From positions 372,001 to 436,000 of the forward strand of contig NZ_BLJQ01000002.1 of NCBI RefSeq assembly GCF_014132155.1: a stretch of 64,000 nt of DNA. The letters run 5' to 3'. Source of the stretch: Gluconobacter sp. Gdi. Its GTDB lineage: Bacteria > Pseudomonadota > Alphaproteobacteria > Acetobacterales > Acetobacteraceae. Made by a program: the position numbers and the translations under genes. This document shows, one piece after another, positions 43,736-52,925 of the stretch (positions within the stretch are counted from its first letter, which is position 1; each line of letters starts with the position of its first letter). The notes below the pieces were generated by a model. It did not search any database. It was not told the DNA's origin and was given only the letters and a program-made list of their open reading frames with translations.

Positions 43736-44968
43736 ATGAAGAAATCTCTGTCTGAACGTCTTGCGATTCTGTCCGATGCGGCAAAGTATGATGCGTCCTG
43801 CGCGTCCAGTGGATCGACGCGCCGGGACTCTGCCAAAACGGGCGGTCTGGGCTCCACGACCGGGAACGGGATCTGTCATGCCTATACGCCGGATGGGCGT
43901 TGTATTTCGCTGCTCAAGATCCTGCTGACCAATTTCTGCATTTATGACTGCGCCTATTGCATCAACCGCTCATCCTCAAATGTTGAGCGGGCGAAGTTCA
44001 CGCCTGATGAAGTGATCTGGCTGACGCTGGAGTTCTACCGTCGGAACTGCATTGAGGGGCTTTTCCTGTCGTCGGGGATTATCCGGTCGTCCGATCATAC
44101 GATGGAGCAGCTTGTACAGGTCGCGCGGGACCTGCGGCTCAAGCATGGTTTCCGCGGATATATCCATCTCAAGACGATTCCGGATGCATCTCCCAAATTG
44201 CTGGAGGAAGCTGGGCTGTATGCGGATCGCTTATCGATCAACGTCGAGATGCCAACAGAAACGGGTCTGAAGGATTACGCGCCGGAGAAGGATGCCGGAA
44301 ATATCCGCCGCGCGATGGGGGACATGCGTCTCAAGATTGATGCGGCCAAAGAGAAGACACATACGGGTAGACGGGCAGGGCGCTTTTCACCGGGCGGCCA
44401 GAGTACACAGATGATCATCGGGGCAGATGCCGCGACGGATCAGGATGTTCTGGCCAGTAGCTCGGGTCTCTATGGGTCTTACGGCCTGCGCCGCGTTTAC
44501 TATTCAGCCTTCAGCCCCATTCCAGATGCTTCAGCGATCCTGCCTGTGCGTAGCCCACCGTTACAGCGGGAGCACCGGCTGTATCAGGCGGACTGGCTCT
44601 TCCGGTTCTATGGCTTTGATTTTGGCGAACTGACAGCATCACGGCCCAATGGAATGCTGGATCTGGAGATTGATCCCAAGCTGGCCTGGGCTCTGGATAA
44701 CCGCGCGCAATTTCCAGTGGACCTGAATCTTGCCTCCAAAGAAATGCTGCTGCGGGTCCCTGGGCTTGGGGTTCGGACCGTTGCCGCGCTGCTGTCTGCG
44801 CGAAAGCACACGACAATCCGTCTGGAAGATCTGGCGCGGCTGAACGTCTCCATTAAAAAGGTGCGTCCGTTCGTCAAGGCATCCGGATGGAGCCCCGCGC
44901 GTCTGACGGATCGTCAGGATTTGCGGACTCTTTTTCTGCCGGCTCCACAGCAGATGCGGCTTCTGTAA
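43736..44968 (+). CDS. radical SAM protein, putative DNA modification/repair
   Basis: 410 aa. The [4Fe-4S] ligands are Cys68, Cys72 and Cys75 (CIYDCAYC, the CX3CX2C motif). GLFLSSGI and YIHLKTIPDASPKLLEEAG follow in a radical SAM barrel; STQMIIGADAATDQD matches the later strand. The C-terminus (~residues 325-380) is a helix-hairpin-helix unit (LRVPGLGVRTVAALLSARKH), a DNA-binding fold. This matches the 'putative DNA modification/repair radical SAM protein' family, which typically neighbours a DUF4130/UdgX gene, as here with no gap. Its reaction is not established. Confidence 0.88.
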   Translation: MKKSLSERLAILSDAAKYDASCASSGSTRRDSAKTGGLGSTTGNGICHAYTPDGRCISLLKILLTNFCIYDCAYCINRSSSNVERAKFTPDEVIWLTLEFYRRNCIEGLFLSSGIIRSSDHTMEQLVQVARDLRLKHGFRGYIHLKTIPDASPKLLEEAGLYADRLSINVEMPTETGLKDYAPEKDAGNIRRAMGDMRLKIDAAKEKTHTGRRAGRFSPGGQSTQMIIGADAATDQDVLASSSGLYGSYGLRRVYYSAFSPIPDASAILPVRSPPLQREHRLYQADWLFRFYGFDFGELTASRPNGMLDLEIDPKLAWALDNRAQFPVDLNLASKEMLLRVPGLGVRTVAALLSARKHTTIRLEDLARLNVSIKKVRPFVKASGWSPARLTDRQDLRTLFLPAPQQMRLL

Positions 44969-46411
44969 ATGCCGGTTACCGTCAGGCTCGCGGATACCAG
45001 CGCGTTTGAAGGCTGGCGCGAAAAGGCCAGAATGGCGCTTCAGCGTGACATTCCTCCGGACCAGATCCTCTGGCGCTATCCTGAGGTCGATCTGGATCTG
45101 TTTCACGCGGCTGAAAATCAGACGTTTGAAGGCGAAGTCGTGCGGGATGTTCGCCTCAAAGCATCGAGCCTGCCCCTTTTGAAAGATGTTCTCTGCCACT
45201 CCAGTGCTGAGCGGTTCGCATTAGCTTACCGGCTGCTCTGGCGTCTTCAGAGTGATCCGAACCTGTTGTCGGTGGTGACAGATCAGGATGTGGCGCAGGC
45301 GCGTCGCATGGTGCATCAGGTTCGCCGGGCGGCCCATAAAATGACGGCTTTCGTGCGCTTCCGGGAGCAGGGAACGTCGGAGACGGGTCGGCGGCGTTTT
45401 CTTTCCTGGTTTGAGCCGGACCATCATGTGCTGGAAAAAGTCTCTTCTTTTTTCGCGGGCCGTTTCGCAGATATGGACTGGATGATCCTGACGCCGCGCG
45501 GCTCTTTGCGATGGGATGGCGAGACGGTACATTGCTCTTTCGAGCCCTGTGAAAAGCAGGTGCTTGATGATGACGTGGATCAGCTCTGGCAGACCTATTA
45601 CGCCTCGACTTTCAATCCTGCCCGTGTCCGGACGAAAGCGATGCGCAATGAAATGCCGCGGCGTTACTGGCATAACCTGCCAGAGGCTAACCTGATTCCT
45701 CATCTGGTGGCGCAGGCGGAAAAACGCGTGGCCGAAATGGCGGCACAGGAGGCTCTTCCTGCGCCCAAATTCCATCAGGCTCTCCAGAATCGTCAGAAAA
45801 CCGTTTTGGCTGACGTGCCCTCATTAGGTGGTCTGGAAGAACTGACGCAGCAAATTCGGGCCTGTCAGGCTTGCTCTCTTCACTGTCATGCTACGCAGGC
45901 CGTCGTCGGGGAAGGGCCTGAGGTGGCGAAAGTCATGATTGTCGGAGAGCAGCCGGGCGATCAGGAAGATCTGGCTGGGCGTCCTTTTGTTGGGCCTGCG
46001 GGCTCCCTTTTAAGGGCGTGTATGGCGGAAGCAGGCGTTGAACCTCACTCCCTCTATATGACGAATGCAGTAAAGCATTTCCGTTTCAGTACTCGTGGCA
46101 GGCGGCGCATTCACCAAGCACCTGGCGCAGAGCATGTTCAGGCGTGTCAGCCTTGGCTACGGCAGGAAATAGCCCTGATCCGGCCACAGCTGGTCGTGAC
46201 GCTTGGGGCAACAGCTTTGCGCGCCGTGGAGGGGCCTTCCGCTCAACTGAAAGATTTCCGTGGGATCATGCGTGAGGATGCACAGACGGGGCGGCACCAT
46301 CTGAGTCTGGCTCATCCCTCCTGGATTCTGCGTCTCGGACCAACGCAGCAGGCCGAACAGGAACGTCAGCGCCTGATTGACGGTTTGAAAAAGATAAAGA
46401 CCACATTCTGA
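44969..46411 (+). CDS. DUF4130 - UdgX uracil-DNA-binding fusion protein
   Basis: 480 aa, beginning directly after the radical SAM stop. Residues ~1-250 are the DUF4130-type domain linked to that radical SAM family (RYPEVDLDLFHAAENQTFEG; DWMILTPRGSLRWDG). Residues ~275-478 are a family-4-like uracil-DNA glycosylase fold with four Cys (CQACSLHC), GEQPGDQEDLAGRPFVGPAG and a late LAHPSWILR. The loop RRRIHQ (Arg378-His382) corresponds to KRRIH of UdgX, whose His forms a covalent bond to the abasic sugar after uracil removal; His382 is present, with Lys replaced by Arg. It probably traps uracil sites. A hairpin ends the operon. Confidence 0.9.
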   Translation: MPVTVRLADTSAFEGWREKARMALQRDIPPDQILWRYPEVDLDLFHAAENQTFEGEVVRDVRLKASSLPLLKDVLCHSSAERFALAYRLLWRLQSDPNLLSVVTDQDVAQARRMVHQVRRAAHKMTAFVRFREQGTSETGRRRFLSWFEPDHHVLEKVSSFFAGRFADMDWMILTPRGSLRWDGETVHCSFEPCEKQVLDDDVDQLWQTYYASTFNPARVRTKAMRNEMPRRYWHNLPEANLIPHLVAQAEKRVAEMAAQEALPAPKFHQALQNRQKTVLADVPSLGGLEELTQQIRACQACSLHCHATQAVVGEGPEVAKVMIVGEQPGDQEDLAGRPFVGPAGSLLRACMAEAGVEPHSLYMTNAVKHFRFSTRGRRRIHQAPGAEHVQACQPWLRQEIALIRPQLVVTLGATALRAVEGPSAQLKDFRGIMREDAQTGRHHLSLAHPSWILRLGPTQQAEQERQRLIDGLKKIKTTF

Positions 46412-46412
46412 T

Positions 46413-46437
46413 AGCAGTCCTCTGTCAGAGGACTGCT
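46413..46437 (+). terminator. hairpin ending the radical SAM-UdgX operon
   Basis: A perfect ten-bp stem (AGCAGTCCTC / GAGGACTGCT, five-base loop) two bases after the UdgX stop codon. A T-run is lacking, so it may be a weak or Rho-assisted terminator. Confidence 0.55.
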
Positions 46438-46565
46438 GAGGTGCTCTCTCAGGATAAGAAAATTTCGTCTTACGGATGAGGGCGCGCAAGGAAAAACCTT
46501 CTTCACCTGAAAGGAAACGCATCAGTTTTTTCCGGCTTGAAGGCGGCCATACAATATGTCATGGA

Positions 46566-46584
46566 TGACCGAACCGATCGGTCA
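46566..46584. promoter_or_regulatory. TetR-type operator upstream of emrA
   Basis: Perfect inverted repeat TGACCGA-N5-TCGGTCA. It lies 11 bp after a candidate -10 element (TACAAT, 46550-46555), over the likely transcript start of the emrA-emrB genes. The same arms and spacing occur at 50034-50052, upstream of the TetR gene, so it is the probable binding site of that regulator. Confidence 0.82.
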
Positions 46585-46656
46585 ATCGGCCTTTTCAGAG
46601 GCCATTTCATTCAGCCGGTCACTTCGGACAGACCCGTTTAAAGCGAGAGAGACGAT

Positions 46657-47754
46657 ATGGCGCAGGGCGACCAAGCGCAGGCCGAACAGCAGTCCGGAGC
46701 GTCCGGAAAACCGCAGAAAAAGCGTAATCCCCTTGTACGGGTGCTTCTGATCTGTCTGGTTGTTCTGGTGCTGGTGGGGATTGGTTCATACCTCTTCCTG
46801 ACCCGCAATAACATCGAGACGGACGACGCCTATACGGCCGGTCGCAAGATCGCCATTGCGCCGCACGTGAACGGGTATGTGACGCAGCTGCTGGTGAACG
46901 ATAACCAGTATGTGCATCGCGGTGATCTTCTGCTGACCATTGATGACCGCGACTACGCGGCATCCCTGCACAAGGCACAGGCGTCAATCCAGCAGGCACA
47001 GGCCAACATGCAGGCCTATCAGCTGATGGTTGAAGTGGCGCACAAGAACTTCCCAGGTCAGCTCGTAACGGCTCAGGGCAGTCTTTCTGCCGCTCAGGCC
47101 CAGCTGACGAAGGCTGAAGCAGATTACAAGCGCCAGCGCAGTGTTTCACGTGCCGCAACGTCCCAGCAGGACATTGACTACGCTCGTGCAGCTCTTGAAG
47201 AAGCCAGAGCCCGTGTCATGCAGGCGCAGGGTCAGTTGACGCAGGCTGAGCCGGTGAAGGCCAATGTCGCGAATGCGGATGCCCGCGTCTCGCAGGAAGA
47301 AGCCAATCTGAAGTCTGCCCAGGCATCCCTGGAACAGGCTGAGCTCAACATGGAATGGACGCAGGTTCGCGCCCCTCATGATGGTTGGGTGTCCCAGCGT
47401 AGTGTCGAGCGTGGCAACTTCGTCCAGACCGGCCAGCAGATGTTCACGATCGTCCAGCCAGAAGTCTGGGTTGTGGCCAACTACAAGGAAACACAGCTGA
47501 CCCACATGCGTCCGGGTCAGAAAGTGGACATCGAAGTTGACGCGTACCCACAGCTTAAACTGCAGGGCCACGTGGATTCCATTCAGCTTGGCTCCGGTGA
47601 ATCCTTCAGCACCTTCCCGCCAGAAAATGCGACAGGCAACTTCGTGAAAACGGTGCAGCGTATTCCGGTGAAGATCCTGATCGACAGCGGTCTGGATCCG
47701 CAGCTGCCACTCGCTCTTGGTCTTTCCGTCGTTCCTACGGTCTATGTGAAATGA
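46657..47754 (+). CDS. EmrA/HlyD-type efflux pump membrane-fusion protein
   Basis: 365 aa. A short cytoplasmic N-terminus is followed by one membrane anchor (VRVLLICLVVLVLVGIGSYLF), a split lipoyl domain (IAPHVNGYVTQLLVNDNQYVHRGDLLLTIDDRDY), a long coiled-coil hairpin (about 90-205, Gln/Ala-rich heptads) and the beta-barrel (VRAPHDGWVSQRSVERGNFVQTG). It bridges the inner-membrane MFS pump to an outer-membrane channel. The stop overlaps emrB by four bases. Confidence 0.93.
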   Translation: MAQGDQAQAEQQSGASGKPQKKRNPLVRVLLICLVVLVLVGIGSYLFLTRNNIETDDAYTAGRKIAIAPHVNGYVTQLLVNDNQYVHRGDLLLTIDDRDYAASLHKAQASIQQAQANMQAYQLMVEVAHKNFPGQLVTAQGSLSAAQAQLTKAEADYKRQRSVSRAATSQQDIDYARAALEEARARVMQAQGQLTQAEPVKANVANADARVSQEEANLKSAQASLEQAELNMEWTQVRAPHDGWVSQRSVERGNFVQTGQQMFTIVQPEVWVVANYKETQLTHMRPGQKVDIEVDAYPQLKLQGHVDSIQLGSGESFSTFPPENATGNFVKTVQRIPVKILIDSGLDPQLPLALGLSVVPTVYVK

Positions 47755-49325
47755 GCGATACTGCCGGGCATCAGGACTGGAAACCCAGTCATAATCCGTG
47801 GGTTGTGGCCATTACGGTCACGCTGGCGGCCTTCATGGAGGTGCTGGACACCACCATCGTCAACGTGGCGCTACCGCATATCGCGGGATCGCTCGGCAGT
47901 TCCTATGACGATGCCACCTGGGCGCTGACGTCCTATCTGGTGGCAAACGGTATCGTTCTGACGATTTCCGGCTGGCTCTCACGCCTGTTCGGGCGCAAGC
48001 GCTACTTCCTCATCTGTATTGCGATGTTCACCGTCTCGTCCTTCCTGTGCGGTCTGGCGACATCGCTGCCCATGCTGGTGGTCTTCCGACTGATGCAGGG
48101 CTTCTTCGGTGGTGGCCTGCAACCAAGTCAGCAGTCCATCATCCTTGATACCTTCCCACCCGAAAAACGTGGTGCAGCCTTTGGCATGACCGCGATTGCA
48201 ACCATCGTTGGCCCGGTTCTCGGTCCGATGCTGGGCGGCTATCTGACGGACAATTTCTCCTGGCGCTGGATTTTCTTCGTCAACGTTCCCTTCGGTATTT
48301 TGACGGTCATGGCGGTTACGGCCTTTGTGGAAGATCCGCCATGGGAGAAGAAAAAACGCGAAAAGATTGACGTAATCGGCATCAGTCTCATTACGCTGGG
48401 GCTGGGCTGCCTTGAGGTCATGGTCGACCGTGGTGAAGACGATGACTGGTTTGGCTCGAACTTCATCATCACCATGGCTGTTCTGGGTGTGATCGGTGTG
48501 CTCGGTGCGATCGTGTGGCTCTGCTATGCCAAGGACCCGCTGGTGAAGCTGACGGTTCTGAAGGACCGTAACTTCGCAACCGGCATGTTCCTGATTTCCA
48601 TGGTGGGGGCGACGCTCTACGCGTCTGCCATTATCGTTCCGCAATTTGCGCAGCAGGTGCTTGGTTATACGGCAACCACGTCTGGTCTGCTGCTTGCACC
48701 AGGTGGGGTCGCGGTGATTTGCCTGATACCGATTGTTGGTCGCCTCATGAAGGTCATTCAACTGAGGTATCTGATTGCTTTCGGGTTTTTCTGTATGGGC
48801 ATGGCGATGTTCCAGGCTGCCCATCTGTACGCGGCAATCGATTTCAAACACCTGATGTTTTATCGAATCAGTCAGACCGCGTCTCTGGCTTTCCTCTTCG
48901 TGCCGATTTCAACGATCGCGTATTCGACGCTGCCACGTGAGCTGAACTCCGACGCATCAGCCCTGTTCAGTATGGCGCGAAACTATGTGGGGTCGATGGC
49001 CATCTCGCTGGCAACTGCGGCAATTATTGAGACCCGTCAGCGGCACCAGGGTTATGTGGCCGATAATATGACGCCGGGGCGGCAGGAGTTCACGAACTAT
49101 ATCAACCATGCGCAGACCGTTGGGGAAGCGCATGGTTTGACCCCCGCAGCTGCGCATACGTTTGCGATCCATCGTCTGTTCATGGACTTCACGTCCCAGA
49201 TCTCAATGTTGGCTTACAACGAAGTGTTCCGCTGGATTGGCATCATCGCGATGTTCGTTGTTCCGCTCTGCTTCCTTCTGTCACCGAACAACACGAAGAA
49301 AGCGAAGCCGGCGGGGGGTCACTGA
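47751..49325 (+). CDS. EmrB-type MFS drug efflux pump (DHA2, 14 TM)
   Basis: 524 aa with about 14 membrane helices. Motif A-type loop SRLFGRKRYF, MEVLDTTIVNVALPHIAG in TM1 and GPVLGPMLGGYLTDNFSWRWIFFVNVPFG (motif C and following loop) are DHA2 signatures. It exports hydrophobic drugs or weak acids using the proton gradient and should work with the fusion protein upstream and the outer-membrane channel at 50086. Convergent with the TetR gene, overlapping its 3' end by seven bases. Confidence 0.94.
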   Translation: MSDTAGHQDWKPSHNPWVVAITVTLAAFMEVLDTTIVNVALPHIAGSLGSSYDDATWALTSYLVANGIVLTISGWLSRLFGRKRYFLICIAMFTVSSFLCGLATSLPMLVVFRLMQGFFGGGLQPSQQSIILDTFPPEKRGAAFGMTAIATIVGPVLGPMLGGYLTDNFSWRWIFFVNVPFGILTVMAVTAFVEDPPWEKKKREKIDVIGISLITLGLGCLEVMVDRGEDDDWFGSNFIITMAVLGVIGVLGAIVWLCYAKDPLVKLTVLKDRNFATGMFLISMVGATLYASAIIVPQFAQQVLGYTATTSGLLLAPGGVAVICLIPIVGRLMKVIQLRYLIAFGFFCMGMAMFQAAHLYAAIDFKHLMFYRISQTASLAFLFVPISTIAYSTLPRELNSDASALFSMARNYVGSMAISLATAAIIETRQRHQGYVADNMTPGRQEFTNYINHAQTVGEAHGLTPAAAHTFAIHRLFMDFTSQISMLAYNEVFRWIGIIAMFVVPLCFLLSPNNTKKAKPAGGH

Positions 49326-49987
49326 TGATGCGGGCCGTAAATCTTCATGAAGGAGTCTGCTGTGATGCTGGCCAGTCGGCTAATGGCTTCCGGGCTGTCA
49401 TCGACAGGCAGCATGAGCCGGCGGCGATGCACGATGCGGGCCTGACACAGGATCATCAACTGCTCGGCAGCGAAATCCGGGTCGTCGATCTGGAGCTCGC
49501 CCGCATCGCTGCGGCGACGCAGCCAGTCGGAGAGGTTGTACAGGGTTCGTCCAAAGCCATAGCGCCAGAAGGCGTCGGCAAGGTTCGGGAATTTTCCGGC
49601 TTCGCCGACGATGATGCGATACAGGTCCATAGACGTCGAGTGGAGCATCATTTTGATGGCAGTTTCCGTCAGGCGGCGCAGACTCGTATGAATGTCCTGC
49701 CCGTCCTCCCGGGAAATAGCTTCAATGGCGGCCAGCTTGGTTTTGCTGCGTTCTTCGAAAAATGCGGAGAAGAGCGATGCCTTACCATCGAAGTGATTGT
49801 AGAGCGTGCCCTTCGAAACACCGGCCTCCCGTGCAATCTGCGACATGGACGCGCCTTCATAACCGCTTGCGAGAAAGACCTTTTCCGCTCCCTGCAGAAT
49901 CTGCTCGCGCTTGGCGCGCATCTGGCACAGAGATGCGCTGGCCTCGTCAGGCATACTCTCGGGGCGGTCAGTCGGCGTGCTGGTCAT
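49319..49987 (-). CDS. TetR/AcrR-family regulator of the pump
   Basis: 222 aa from the ATG at 49987; a longer reading to 50053 would run into its own operator. The N-terminal helix-turn-helix is GYEGASMSQIAREAGVSKGTLYNHF; the C-terminal ligand domain has the DLYRIIVGEAGKFPNLADAFW segment typical of the AcrR-like subfamily. It lies between emrB and the outer-membrane gene and is divergent from the latter. The matching inverted repeats at 46566 and 50034 point to repression of both pump transcripts and itself, relieved by a pump substrate. Confidence 0.92.
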   Translation of the reverse strand: MTSTPTDRPESMPDEASASLCQMRAKREQILQGAEKVFLASGYEGASMSQIAREAGVSKGTLYNHFDGKASLFSAFFEERSKTKLAAIEAISREDGQDIHTSLRRLTETAIKMMLHSTSMDLYRIIVGEAGKFPNLADAFWRYGFGRTLYNLSDWLRRRSDAGELQIDDPDFAAEQLMILCQARIVHRRRLMLPVDDSPEAISRLASITADSFMKIYGPHHQ

Positions 49988-50033
49988 GAGGGGGCAAGGT
50001 CCTTTTGCGGAAAAAATACCGTCTCCAATATGC

Positions 50034-50052
50034 TGACCGAACTGGTCGGTCA
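50034..50052. promoter_or_regulatory. TetR-type operator between tetR and the outer-membrane channel gene
   Basis: TGACCGA-N5-TCGGTCA, identical in arms and spacing to the site at 46566-46584. It sits 47 bp from the TetR start and 33 bp from the channel gene start, so one site can control both divergent transcripts. Confidence 0.82.
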
Positions 50053-50085
50053 CCGCAAGATCATTTCCGTTTCAGGAGTTTCTTT

Positions 50086-51663
50086 GTGAGCGCAGCCTTT
50101 CTATCCCGCGCGCTGCTGTCTGGCTGCGCCCTTGTTGCTCTTTCCGGCTGCCTGCGGGTTGGCCCGGAATATCATGAGCCTCATCCCTGGCCTCCGGCAC
50201 ATTATGCCGACCACACGGCAGGGGCCCCTGACAGTGTGACGAGCGAAGCTGAAGCTGCCAGCAAATGGTGGACAGTCTTCAAGGATCCAGAGCTGGTTTC
50301 CCTGGAAGACCGCCTGGTTCAGCAGAACCTGTCCTTCCGTCTTGCGACGGCCAATCTGGCACAGAGCCGCGCGCAGCTCATGATGGCGGGGGCCGAGCGC
50401 TTTCCCGGATTGAGTGCTTCTGGCTCCTACACGCGGAGTCAGTTCAGCACGAAACAGATGCAGGAAATCATCCAGCGTGTGGGCGGTAATATTGCCAAGT
50501 CCGACAACGGGCTTCTGGGAGATCAGGGCAGTAGCATTCTCAGTGGTGCAGCCAGCGGGGCCACGATCCCTCTGCTGAACCAGTGGAAGACATCGATTGA
50601 TGCCAGCTACGAAATCGATCTCTGGGGCCGCGTGGCCCACCAGTACGACGCTGCCAAAGCGGATCTTCAGGCCACGGACGAAGAGCGCCGCTCGGTCCTG
50701 ATTGCCCAGCAGGCCGATATGGCGCGTGGATACATGACGCTCCGCGGGGACCAGAAGCGCCTGAAGGTTCTTCAAGACAATCTCGGTACGCTGAAGCAGA
50801 TCGTGGATATTTCCCAGAGCCGCTATCGCAGCGGTCTGGTCACGGAAGTGGATGTCGATTCCGCGCAGGCCCGCCAACATGACACTGAAGCGCAGGCTGC
50901 TCAGCTTCAGCAGGGTGTGGCGCAGGAAGAAAATGCACTCGCGCTGTTGCTGGGTGCGCCTCCGGGAAGTCTGAATGCCGAACTGAACAAAGATGCAGGC
51001 ATCCCTGTGGTGCCGCCGGTCGTTCCCGTCGGGTTGCCATCTGAACTGGCGCATCGCCGTCCGGATATCCGGGAAGCTGAAGCCAAGCTCCGTGCTTCTG
51101 TGGCAGAAGTGGGTGAAGCAACGGCCGATTTTTATCCGAAGATTACCATCAATGCAGACTTCGGATTCCAGACCCTGTCATTTCGCGATCTCGGATTCTG
51201 GAATGCGCGGGCCTGGAACGTTGGCCCATCCATTTCCTTACCGATTTTTCAGGGAGGACGTCTGCGCGGCCAGCTTGAGCTGAAGAAATATGCCCAGAAA
51301 GCTGCGGCAATTTCCTATCAGCAGACGGTCATTCAGGCGTGGCATGATGTTGATAACGCGCTGATTGCTTACCGAGATGAGCAGCTCCGTCATCAGGGGC
51401 TTGAGCGGGCTGTGAACGACAACCGCAAGGCGCTCCAGTTGGCCCAGAGCCAGTATCGCAGTGGCCTGACGAACTACCTGAACGTGCTGAACGCGCAGGG
51501 TCAGCTGCAATCCGCTGAAATGAGTCTTGCTGACAGCGATGCGACTGTCGCGACCAATCTGGCGCGTCTCTACAATGCGCTTGGCGGAGGCTGGGAAGAG
51601 GTTGTCCCCGCAGCGCAGGACGTGACCAAGACGAAGCTTGCCTCGGCAACGCCGGGTCCCTGA
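50086..51663 (+). CDS. outer-membrane efflux lipoprotein (NodT/OprM family)
   Basis: 525 aa from the GTG at 50086, seven bases after CAGGAG; earlier ATG readings would include the operator. A lipoprotein signal peptide ends in LVALSGC, so Cys is expected to be acylated. Then come two OEP repeats of the TolC fold (YEIDLWGRVAHQYDAAKADLQAT; LPIFQGGRLRGQLELKKYAQKA), long helices with SQSRYRSGLVTEVDVDSAQA and SQYRSGLTNYLNVLNAQGQL. It provides the exit duct for the EmrAB pump. Confidence 0.94.
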   Translation: MSAAFLSRALLSGCALVALSGCLRVGPEYHEPHPWPPAHYADHTAGAPDSVTSEAEAASKWWTVFKDPELVSLEDRLVQQNLSFRLATANLAQSRAQLMMAGAERFPGLSASGSYTRSQFSTKQMQEIIQRVGGNIAKSDNGLLGDQGSSILSGAASGATIPLLNQWKTSIDASYEIDLWGRVAHQYDAAKADLQATDEERRSVLIAQQADMARGYMTLRGDQKRLKVLQDNLGTLKQIVDISQSRYRSGLVTEVDVDSAQARQHDTEAQAAQLQQGVAQEENALALLLGAPPGSLNAELNKDAGIPVVPPVVPVGLPSELAHRRPDIREAEAKLRASVAEVGEATADFYPKITINADFGFQTLSFRDLGFWNARAWNVGPSISLPIFQGGRLRGQLELKKYAQKAAAISYQQTVIQAWHDVDNALIAYRDEQLRHQGLERAVNDNRKALQLAQSQYRSGLTNYLNVLNAQGQLQSAEMSLADSDATVATNLARLYNALGGGWEEVVPAAQDVTKTKLASATPGP

Positions 51664-51674
51664 GACCCGGCGCT

Positions 51675-51705
51675 ATCGCTGGGAGCTGTTTCAGCTCCGA
51701 GCGAT
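51675..51705. terminator. long hairpin between convergent genes
   Basis: A 13-bp stem with one G/G mismatch (ATCGCT-G-GGAGCTG / CAGCTCC-G-AGCGAT, three-base loop) spans the space between the convergent channel gene and fba, and overlaps the fba stop. Neither strand shows a clear T-run. It is probably a shared terminator or end-protection hairpin. Confidence 0.6.
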
Positions 51706-52764
51706 GGACTGACCTTTGGAGCCGAGGATTTCAAAAGCCTCGCTCATCCGCTCCACGATAGACTTCTCACCCGCACGCAGCCATTTGCGAGGGTCGTAGA
51801 AGGACTTCATGGGTTTGTCTGTGGCGGGATCAATCTGGTGCTGGAAAGCGACCGGATGCGTGCTCACATAAGAGCCCACGCCATGAGCAAATGCGAACTG
51901 GATGTCCGTATCCAGGTTCATCTTGAACGTCCCGTAGGACACGGCATCCCGGATTTCTTCCAGGCTTGACCCTGATCCACCATGGAAGACCAGCGGGAGG
52001 GGCTTGGGCCCGCTTCCTGTGGCTTTCTGCACGACGTCCTGAGAATTTTTCAGGATTTCTGGTCGAAGTTTGACGTTGCCTGGCTTGTAGACGCCATGAA
52101 CGTTGCCGAAAGACGCGGCGATGGAGACCATGCCAATAGGCGAGAGCAGTTCCCAGGCTCTCAGCACGTCTTCCGGCTGGGTATAGAGATGCGCATTGTC
52201 CGCACCTTCTTCCAGATCATGGCCGACGCCATCTTCTTCACCGCCTGTGACGCCAAGCTCGATTTCCAGGCCCATGCCCAGAGGGGCGAGGCGCGTCAGA
52301 AGCTTTTCCGAAAGGGCGAGATTATCATCCAGTGTCTCGGCCGAAAGATCGAGCATGTGGGATGAGAAGAGCGGGCGTCCGGTAGTCTTGAACTCTGCTT
52401 CACTTAGGGAAATCAGGTCCTCAAGCCACGGAATCAGCTTGCGGTCAGCATGATCGGTGTGGAGGATGACGGCAATTCCGTACTCCTTGGCCAGCAGATG
52501 GACGTGATGGGCCATCGATGCTGCGCCAAGAACGCGGGCGCGATGGGCATCCGGCAGGCCTTCGCCAGCAAAGAAGCGTGCCCCACCGTTTGAAACCTGG
52601 ATAATGACGTCCGAGCCATTGGCTGCGGCCGCTTCCAGAACGGCGTTCACGCTGTTGGTGCCAACGACATTGATGGCCGGAAGGGCATACCCGCCGTCCC
52701 TGCACGCCTGAAGAAGAGTTTGGTAGTCGGCGCCCGTTACGACGCCGGGAGAAACGCTTGTCAT
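51691..52764 (-). CDS. fba: class II fructose-bisphosphate aldolase
   Basis: 357 aa zinc enzyme. Metal and substrate blocks are LHTDHADRK, LEIELGVTGGEEDGVG, FGNVHGVYKPGNVKLRP and VFHGGSGSSLEEI, typical of class IIA. It interconverts fructose-1,6-bisphosphate with DHAP and glyceraldehyde-3-phosphate. Gluconobacter-type bacteria are known to lack phosphofructokinase, where fba would serve gluconeogenesis and triose recycling; this is context, not read here. Divergent from the response regulator at 52926. Confidence 0.94.
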   Translation of the reverse strand: MTSVSPGVVTGADYQTLLQACRDGGYALPAINVVGTNSVNAVLEAAAANGSDVIIQVSNGGARFFAGEGLPDAHRARVLGAASMAHHVHLLAKEYGIAVILHTDHADRKLIPWLEDLISLSEAEFKTTGRPLFSSHMLDLSAETLDDNLALSEKLLTRLAPLGMGLEIELGVTGGEEDGVGHDLEEGADNAHLYTQPEDVLRAWELLSPIGMVSIAASFGNVHGVYKPGNVKLRPEILKNSQDVVQKATGSGPKPLPLVFHGGSGSSLEEIRDAVSYGTFKMNLDTDIQFAFAHGVGSYVSTHPVAFQHQIDPATDKPMKSFYDPRKWLRAGEKSIVERMSEAFEILGSKGQSIARS

Positions 52765-52925
52765 GGGAGACTCCGGTCGAGTGCAGGAACCGAGATAGGC
52801 TGTTCCTGCGTTTCGTGTATTGTAAGCTAGAAAATGTTTTCCGTCATGAGCGCTAAAGATAAGGGAACAGTTTCAGCCCAGATTTGTTGCTTGTGGTATC
52901 TGCCCTGCTGCGATTATGGAAAAGT

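Noticed and set aside
47979-48851. A 290-codon open frame antisense to emrB
   Set aside because: The composition (His/Gln/Arg-rich) is typical of the reverse of a membrane-protein gene, and no ribosome site is seen.
49325-50089. A 254-codon open frame antisense to tetR
   Set aside because: It is the reverse of the regulator gene and crosses the operator.
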